DNA from: Flavobacteriales bacterium UBA6969
GTDB taxonomy: Bacteria > Bacteroidota > Bacteroidia > Flavobacteriales_D > Sanyastnellaceae
Assembly (NCBI GenBank): GCA_002448555.1
Contig: DJYV01000073.1
Location: 1 to 11,121 of the forward strand
Length of the DNA: 11,121 nucleotides
Direction: 5' to 3'
A program made the translations under genes and the position numbers. Of this stretch, positions 7,350 to 11,121 are shown piece by piece; positions within the stretch are counted from its first letter, which is position 1, and every line of letters starts with the position of its first letter. The notes below the pieces were generated by a model. That model was not told the DNA's origin and searched no databases. It was given only the letters and a program-made list of their open reading frames with translations.

Positions 7350-7699
7350 CAAGATTCCAAGATTGCGATGCATTCCTCTATATCACTCAAAAGCGCTTGA
7401 ACCGCTTGGCGGTCAATGCTTGGGGAGTCTGATTGATGTGATTGGGGTAAAAAAGTAGGGGTTGAGCCCTCCACAACGTTCAACTGCAATTGCCCAACTT
7501 CCTCGGGGGGTCGTGCCTCGGTTTGGGACGTCAGCTTCTCGTTTTCAAGCCGGAGCGCCGCCAATTCTTCCTTCAGGCGTTGCAACGTTGCATTTTGGGT
7601 TTCGTACGCCGCCATCAGCTGCTGCACACGGTGCATGAACTGCTCAAGCTGGACTTGTGCGGTTTGCGGTGCAGGGGGTGAGGTGGGCGTATCTAACAT
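7349..7699 (-). CDS. Small coiled-coil protein upstream of zapA, ZapB-like architecture
   Basis: This 116-residue protein is of unknown function. Residues 1-14 are Pro/Thr-rich. Residues 15-62 form a strong predicted coiled coil with heptad-like Leu/Val spacing (QVQLEQFMHRVQQLMAAYE, then LQRLKEELAALRLENEKL). Residues 63-94 are a low-complexity linker. The C-terminus ends in a short helix, LLSDIEECIAILES (103-116), which I recall as a hallmark of small proteins encoded before zapA in Bacteroidota. There is no signal peptide or membrane segment, so it is probably cytoplasmic. It is the first gene after a good promoter, and its stop overlaps the zapA start by one base. A role as a ZapA partner, analogous to proteobacterial ZapB, is inference from position and architecture; there is no sequence proof of homology to ZapB. 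Confidence 0.85.
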   Translation of the reverse strand: MLDTPTSPPAPQTAQVQLEQFMHRVQQLMAAYETQNATLQRLKEELAALRLENEKLTSQTEARPPEEVGQLQLNVVEGSTPTFLPQSHQSDSPSIDRQAVQALLSDIEECIAILES

Positions 7700-7715
7700 T
7701 GTGCAGGGTTCATGA

Positions 7716-7746
7716 CAAACTTACGGATTGCGGGCGCTAAATCATA
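7716..7746 (-). promoter_or_regulatory. Bacteroidota-type promoter for the coiled-coil/zapA/rny operon
   Basis: On the minus strand, TAAGTTTG (7723 down to 7716) is a perfect match to the Bacteroidota -7 consensus TAnnTTTG. TATG (7746 down to 7743), one base off the -33 TTTG box, sits exactly 19 bases upstream, within the usual spacing. Transcription would start near 7710, leaving a leader of roughly ten bases before the ATG at 7699. No other strong promoter is seen further down the operon, so it may drive the whole minus-strand block. Confidence 0.65.
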
Positions 7747-7769
7747 GGCGTTCACGTTGGGTTCCTATG
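7743..7769. repeat. Inverted repeat between the divergent promoters
   Basis: CATAGG (7743-7748) and CCTATG (7764-7769) form a perfect 6-base inverted repeat around a 15-base spacer. The left arm covers the -33 box of the minus-strand promoter, and the right arm ends one base before the -7 element of the plus-strand promoter. The position would suit an operator controlling both directions, but six-base arms can arise by chance. Confidence 0.35.
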
Positions 7770-7770
7770 T

Positions 7771-7778
7771 TAGTTTTG
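7771..7778 (+). promoter_or_regulatory. -7 promoter element for the M23 peptidase gene
   Basis: TAGTTTTG on the plus strand is a perfect match to the Bacteroidota -7 consensus TAnnTTTG. No convincing -33 box lies 17-21 bases upstream, where the sequence is GC-rich. Transcription would begin around 7783-7786, only a few bases before the ATG codons at 7787 and 7793, so the mRNA would have a very short leader. The position also argues against the in-frame TTG at 7757 as start codon. Confidence 0.5.
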
Positions 7779-7792
7779 CAGCCCTCATGTTG

Positions 7793-9508
7793 ATGAACGT
7801 TCAAAACCTCCGTTTTCGTTTGTGGATGGCCTTCTTCCTGACTCTTGGAGTTGCGGGAATGACTGAGCGCGCACAAGCGCAGCAGGATCGGAAAGGATGG
7901 TATGGGCAACGCGATGGGTTGATTGCGCCGCTGAACATTCCGTTGGTTTTGGCGGGAAATTTTGGCGAGCTGAGGGAAAATCACTTTCACACCGGTCTGG
8001 ATTTCAAGACCGAGGGACGGGAGGGATTGCCCGTTATTGCTGCGCACGATGGCGTCATTGCGCGGGTCAAGGTTTCTCCATTCGGCTATGGCCGAGCGCT
8101 TTATTTGTCGGGGCCAACCGGCATTACAACGGTGTATGCGCACCTTCAGCGGTTTGCTCCGAATGTTGAGCAATGGACGCGCGAACGGCAATACGAGCGC
8201 GAGAAATTTGCAGTGGATGAGGCGCCGGAGCGTCCGTTCGCATTTGAACAAGGCGACACCCTCGGTTGGTCGGGTAATTCAGGGGGCAGTTCGGGACCGC
8301 ACCTGCACTTCGAAGTGCGCGAGACCGCAACGCAGCGTCCGGTAAACCCACTGTTCTGGGGGTTTGACGTTCCCGATTCGGTGGCACCGGAATTGTCCGG
8401 GTTGTGGGTGCTACCTACCGGAGGCAGCCGCGTCAACGGCAGTTCCCGACCACAGCTCATTTCGCCGGCAGCGGGAACGGTGCGCATTGCGGGCGAGGCG
8501 CGCTTTGGCATTGAGGCGCTGGATCGGCTGGACGGCGCCCGCAACCGCTGCGGCATTTACCGCGCAGAGTTGTGGATCAACGACGAGCGTCGGCACGCTT
8601 GGGAGTTGGATACGTTGGATTTTGCCGTCAACCGCGACATGAATGCCCTTGCGTATTACGATGCGTGGGAGCGGACAGGCAATCAAGCATACCGGATGCA
8701 CCGCCTCCCCGGCAGCCGGTTGCCCGTGCACGATGCAGCTTGGTCCACCGTCAGCATGACGCGCCACGACACGGTTCCTGTTCGGATTGAATTGTGGGAC
8801 GTGCATGGCAATACTCGGTCCATCGAATGGACGGCCGCTTGGAGTGCCGCCCAGGAGGGAGGCGCGCAGCGGCAAGGTTACGCTTACGATCGGGACCACA
8901 CCGTCGAACAGGATGGCGCGGGCGTGCGCATTCCGCGCAATACGTTTTATGAGGATTTTGATTTTCCGTTCGAGCGAATGGAAGATGTGGACCGCTGGGT
9001 CGTTGGGGATCGAAGCCTGCCTGCGTCAAAGTCCATGGTGGTTTCACTTTCCGTTGCGGTTCCGGATTCGTTGCAGCAATCGACCCTGGTAACCCGCCAC
9101 GATCGAAACGGTGACATCGATGGAGCCCTCACGGGAAAATGGACGCCGGAGGGGACCTTCGAATTCACGACCAAAACCTGCGGGCAATTTGGAATCGCCG
9201 TGGATACTGTGCCGCCCTCCATCCGCCCGCACCGACGCCACCGCACTGCGCTGGAAAGGGAAGTCGTTGTCAAAAAGTTTGGGGAATTGCGCTTTAACCT
9301 TGCGGACGACCTCGCAGGAATTCAGTCGTGGGAAGCGCGCTTGGATGGGGATTGGATCCTGTTTCGCTGGGATCCTAAACGCGAACGCATTTGGTACAAA
9401 TTGGCCGATGGCCAGCATGCTATGAATCGGACCCAGCGGCTCGAAATTCGGGCGCGAGATGAGGTGGGCAACGAGGCGGTGTGGAGTGGCACCGTACGGT
9501 TTGAATGA
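7793..9508 (+). CDS. Secreted M23 family metallopeptidase with C-terminal beta domains
   Basis: M23 enzymes are zinc endopeptidases that cut peptide cross-links in peptidoglycan. From the ATG at 7793 the protein has 571 residues. It begins with a signal peptide (basic n-region to R9, hydrophobic 10-22, likely cut after A29). The peptidase domain (about 40-190) has all expected residues: H66 and D70 in HTGLD, H117 in YAHL, and H170/H172 in HLHFE. H66, D70 and H172 should bind zinc. The remaining 380 or so residues are beta-rich; D-x-x-G-N turns at 336-340 and 556-560 and a TVPPSIRP linker at 472-479 suggest Ig-like domains. Start choice: an ATG at 7787 is equally in frame, while the TTG at 7757 lies upstream of the -7 element. 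It is transcribed away from the zapA operon, fitting a role in wall remodelling at division; the actual substrate is unknown. Confidence 0.92.
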   Translation: MNVQNLRFRLWMAFFLTLGVAGMTERAQAQQDRKGWYGQRDGLIAPLNIPLVLAGNFGELRENHFHTGLDFKTEGREGLPVIAAHDGVIARVKVSPFGYGRALYLSGPTGITTVYAHLQRFAPNVEQWTRERQYEREKFAVDEAPERPFAFEQGDTLGWSGNSGGSSGPHLHFEVRETATQRPVNPLFWGFDVPDSVAPELSGLWVLPTGGSRVNGSSRPQLISPAAGTVRIAGEARFGIEALDRLDGARNRCGIYRAELWINDERRHAWELDTLDFAVNRDMNALAYYDAWERTGNQAYRMHRLPGSRLPVHDAAWSTVSMTRHDTVPVRIELWDVHGNTRSIEWTAAWSAAQEGGAQRQGYAYDRDHTVEQDGAGVRIPRNTFYEDFDFPFERMEDVDRWVVGDRSLPASKSMVVSLSVAVPDSLQQSTLVTRHDRNGDIDGALTGKWTPEGTFEFTTKTCGQFGIAVDTVPPSIRPHRRHRTALEREVVVKKFGELRFNLADDLAGIQSWEARLDGDWILFRWDPKRERIWYKLADGQHAMNRTQRLEIRARDEVGNEAVWSGTVRFE

Positions 9509-9542
9509 GGATTGAGGCTACTTCTCGAATCCGCGCAATCCT
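9508..9542. repeat. Inverted repeat at the convergent gene ends
   Basis: AGGATTG (9508-9514) and CAATCCT (9536-9542) form a perfect 7-base inverted repeat with a 21-base loop. It spans the 9-base gap between the M23 stop and the DUF5916 stop. It could act as a weak bidirectional terminator, but the loop is long, the stem is only moderately GC-rich and no T-tract follows on either strand, so the assignment is tentative. Confidence 0.25.
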
Positions 9543-11121
9543 TGTTTGAAACGACTGTAATCAATAAAGGATATTAACCTGATAGATAGGCTATTAAAAA
9601 ACCCTGATTCGATCATTTGATTAAAGTTTTCACCGTACGAAATGGGCAGTGCGAATACTTCGAAATCGCCCAGTCGCGTCTCTTGGAACAATTGGTTTTT
9701 CCAGACGATGTTCAACTCGGAACCCGGGGCAAAATTCCATCGATAGACCATGTCAATGCTCCACGCATTGAAGTTCAAATCTTCGCGGTCGGCGTTGCCA
9801 TTGGCCGTGTAGGGTGTTTCCGAAATGACCCCCGATTCCAGCAACGGGTAGAGGGCGTCATACCGGACTTGGCTCCAAGCATGGCGGACCCGTGTGGATA
9901 GGCTCATGCGGTTGGTGAAAATGTAGTTGACGTTGAGGACCTGCGTGTATTCGCGGTTGCGGCGCTTGCCGAAAATGCTCACGTCTGTCCCGTCTTCAAG
10001 GGTATCCAGAAAGGCCCATCCGCGCTCGTTCCGCCGATCGATGATTTTCCAAACATACCGAATCATCAAGCGGTCGTTGACCCGGATGCGCGGAGCGACC
10101 CGGTAGGTATCCTCTTTCCAGTCCCTGTACATGGCCCCGCCGGCATGCCAATACCCCACATCCACAGCAATGCGCTTGCGGTAGTCGCTGCTGTACCATC
10201 CGTTGACGCTGTACCATGCTGGTTCGCGCCAGACCAAACCGTCAATTCGGGAAGCGAAGATGTTGTTGCCATCAGTGGGTTGGCTGTTGAATTCGAGGTT
10301 CCACGTGTTGAAGGCGAGGGTGGTCGCGCGGCAACGAGCGGAGAGAAAGACGTTGTTGAACATCCGCGGCGTTTCCACTTGGTTGAGGAAGGCGTTGAAC
10401 GAGGTGGTGATGCGGTTCCAGCGGCCCCGTGGCTCGAATACGCGGTAATCGACATTCAAGAAGGTTCCAATTTCATTGGGGGCCTGCAGGAAGCCCAGGT
10501 CGTTGGGGTCGTAGGTCGCAGATTCCAACAGATGCCCAACGCTGAAGGTCAGGTTGCCCGCCATTTTACTCAGGGACACATTGTACGTATGTCCTTCATC
10601 GCCGCTCGCTTCATCCGCGCCGAATTTTCGGTTGACGCTCCCGCTCGCTTGAACGCTCCACGTATTATTTGGATTGCGCAGTTCGAGGCTGCCGGATTGC
10701 ACCAAGGCATCGTAGCCTGCGCCTTCCCGCATGACCATCGAAGTGGTGGAAGTCACGTACCCGTTGTTGGGCAGGTTTTGATCGGCAACGGCGACGGTGT
10801 ACGAGGTTAGGGAGGAGTCTTCGTTGGCCGTTGCAAACGCCTGCAACACCCCCAATCCCAAGCCGTTCGCGAGCCGCCCCGAAACTTTTGATGCATTGAT
10901 CAAGCGTCCATTTTCCCCGATTCTCCGCGAGTAGAACGTGCCGTTTTTGTTGAACAATTCCGTGCCTTCCTGAAAGAACTGGCGGTTTTCATTGAATTGC
11001 ATTTCAAACGGGGACAAATTCAAAACCAAATTGTCGGTGACCACCTGACCAAAATCCGGTATGAGGGTCATGTCCAAGGTGAACGCATTGCCCAAGCCCA
11101 CTTTCATGTCCATGCCTCCGT
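9518..11121 (-). CDS. DUF5916 outer-membrane protein, N-terminus cut by window edge
   Basis: The visible 533 residues are the C-terminal part of a DUF5916 protein; the frame stays open to the right edge. The signature FTLDMTLIPDFGQV, then NLSPFEMQFNENRQFF and EGTELFN, occupies roughly visible residues 13-57, and in the family it marks the beginning of the membrane domain. The rest is rich in alternating aromatic and polar strands of an outer-membrane beta barrel and ends in SFIDYSRFKQGLRGFEK. Family members are typically 700-900 residues, with an N-terminal sugar-binding-like (CBM9/DOMON-like) domain and signal peptide, both outside this window. The Met at 11113 is internal, because the conserved domain continues upstream without a break. 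The function is not established; such proteins are often annotated near surface glycan or peptidase genes. It converges on the M23 gene with a 9-base gap. Confidence 0.9.
   Translation of the reverse strand, partial: GGMDMKVGLGNAFTLDMTLIPDFGQVVTDNLVLNLSPFEMQFNENRQFFQEGTELFNKNGTFYSRRIGENGRLINASKVSGRLANGLGLGVLQAFATANEDSSLTSYTVAVADQNLPNNGYVTSTTSMVMREGAGYDALVQSGSLELRNPNNTWSVQASGSVNRKFGADEASGDEGHTYNVSLSKMAGNLTFSVGHLLESATYDPNDLGFLQAPNEIGTFLNVDYRVFEPRGRWNRITTSFNAFLNQVETPRMFNNVFLSARCRATTLAFNTWNLEFNSQPTDGNNIFASRIDGLVWREPAWYSVNGWYSSDYRKRIAVDVGYWHAGGAMYRDWKEDTYRVAPRIRVNDRLMIRYVWKIIDRRNERGWAFLDTLEDGTDVSIFGKRRNREYTQVLNVNYIFTNRMSLSTRVRHAWSQVRYDALYPLLESGVISETPYTANGNADREDLNFNAWSIDMVYRWNFAPGSELNIVWKNQLFQETRLGDFEVFALPISYGENFNQMIESGFFNSLSIRLISFIDYSRFKQGLRGFEK

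Noticed and set aside
7757..7792. TTG start for the M23 gene
   Set aside because: It lies upstream of the likely -7 promoter element and would place extra residues ahead of a good signal peptide; ATG at 7793 or 7787 fits better.
11111..11113. ATG at the right edge as start of the DUF5916 protein
   Set aside because: It lies within the conserved region at the beginning of the barrel domain, and the frame stays open upstream, so the true start is outside the window.

Overview
The window looks like a chromosomal segment of a Bacteroidota bacterium, probably a GC-richer member of Flavobacteriales (inferred by eye, not computed). Supporting signs are a DUF5916 outer-membrane protein, a DUF4476 protein, an RNase Y/ZapA cluster preceded by a small coiled-coil gene, starts without Shine-Dalgarno sequences, and two perfect copies of the Bacteroidota -7 promoter element (TAnnTTTG) in the only sizeable intergenic gap. 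No mobile element, CRISPR array, tRNA or rRNA is visible, and no stretch over 300 bases lacks a gene. The longest noncoding interval is about 93 bases, at 7700-7792.

Layout. On the minus strand, reading from 7699 down to 1, eight genes are packed almost without gaps: a coiled-coil protein with ZapB-like architecture, zapA, rny (RNase Y), a WzxC-type polysaccharide flippase, a secreted DUF4476 protein, serC, serA and a DUF1015 gene cut by the left edge. Junctions include a TGATG overlap, an ATGA overlap and a TTGA overlap. The largest internal gap, 53 bases before serC, holds a small inverted repeat. On the plus strand, an M23 peptidase at 7793-9508 diverges from the coiled-coil/zapA operon. 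At the right edge, a minus-strand DUF5916 outer-membrane barrel protein without its N-terminus converges on the M23 gene.

Functional reading. The first block concerns division (ZapA and its coiled-coil neighbour), mRNA turnover (RNase Y) and envelope building (flippase, DUF4476 protein and, divergently, the M23 peptidase). The second block is serine synthesis: SerA oxidises 3-phosphoglycerate, SerC transaminates the product to phosphoserine, and DUF1015 is translationally coupled to them with unknown activity. No phosphoserine phosphatase gene lies in the window. Most of this is ordinary core genome. The best candidates for undescribed biology are the coiled-coil partner of ZapA and the DUF1015 protein in the serine operon.
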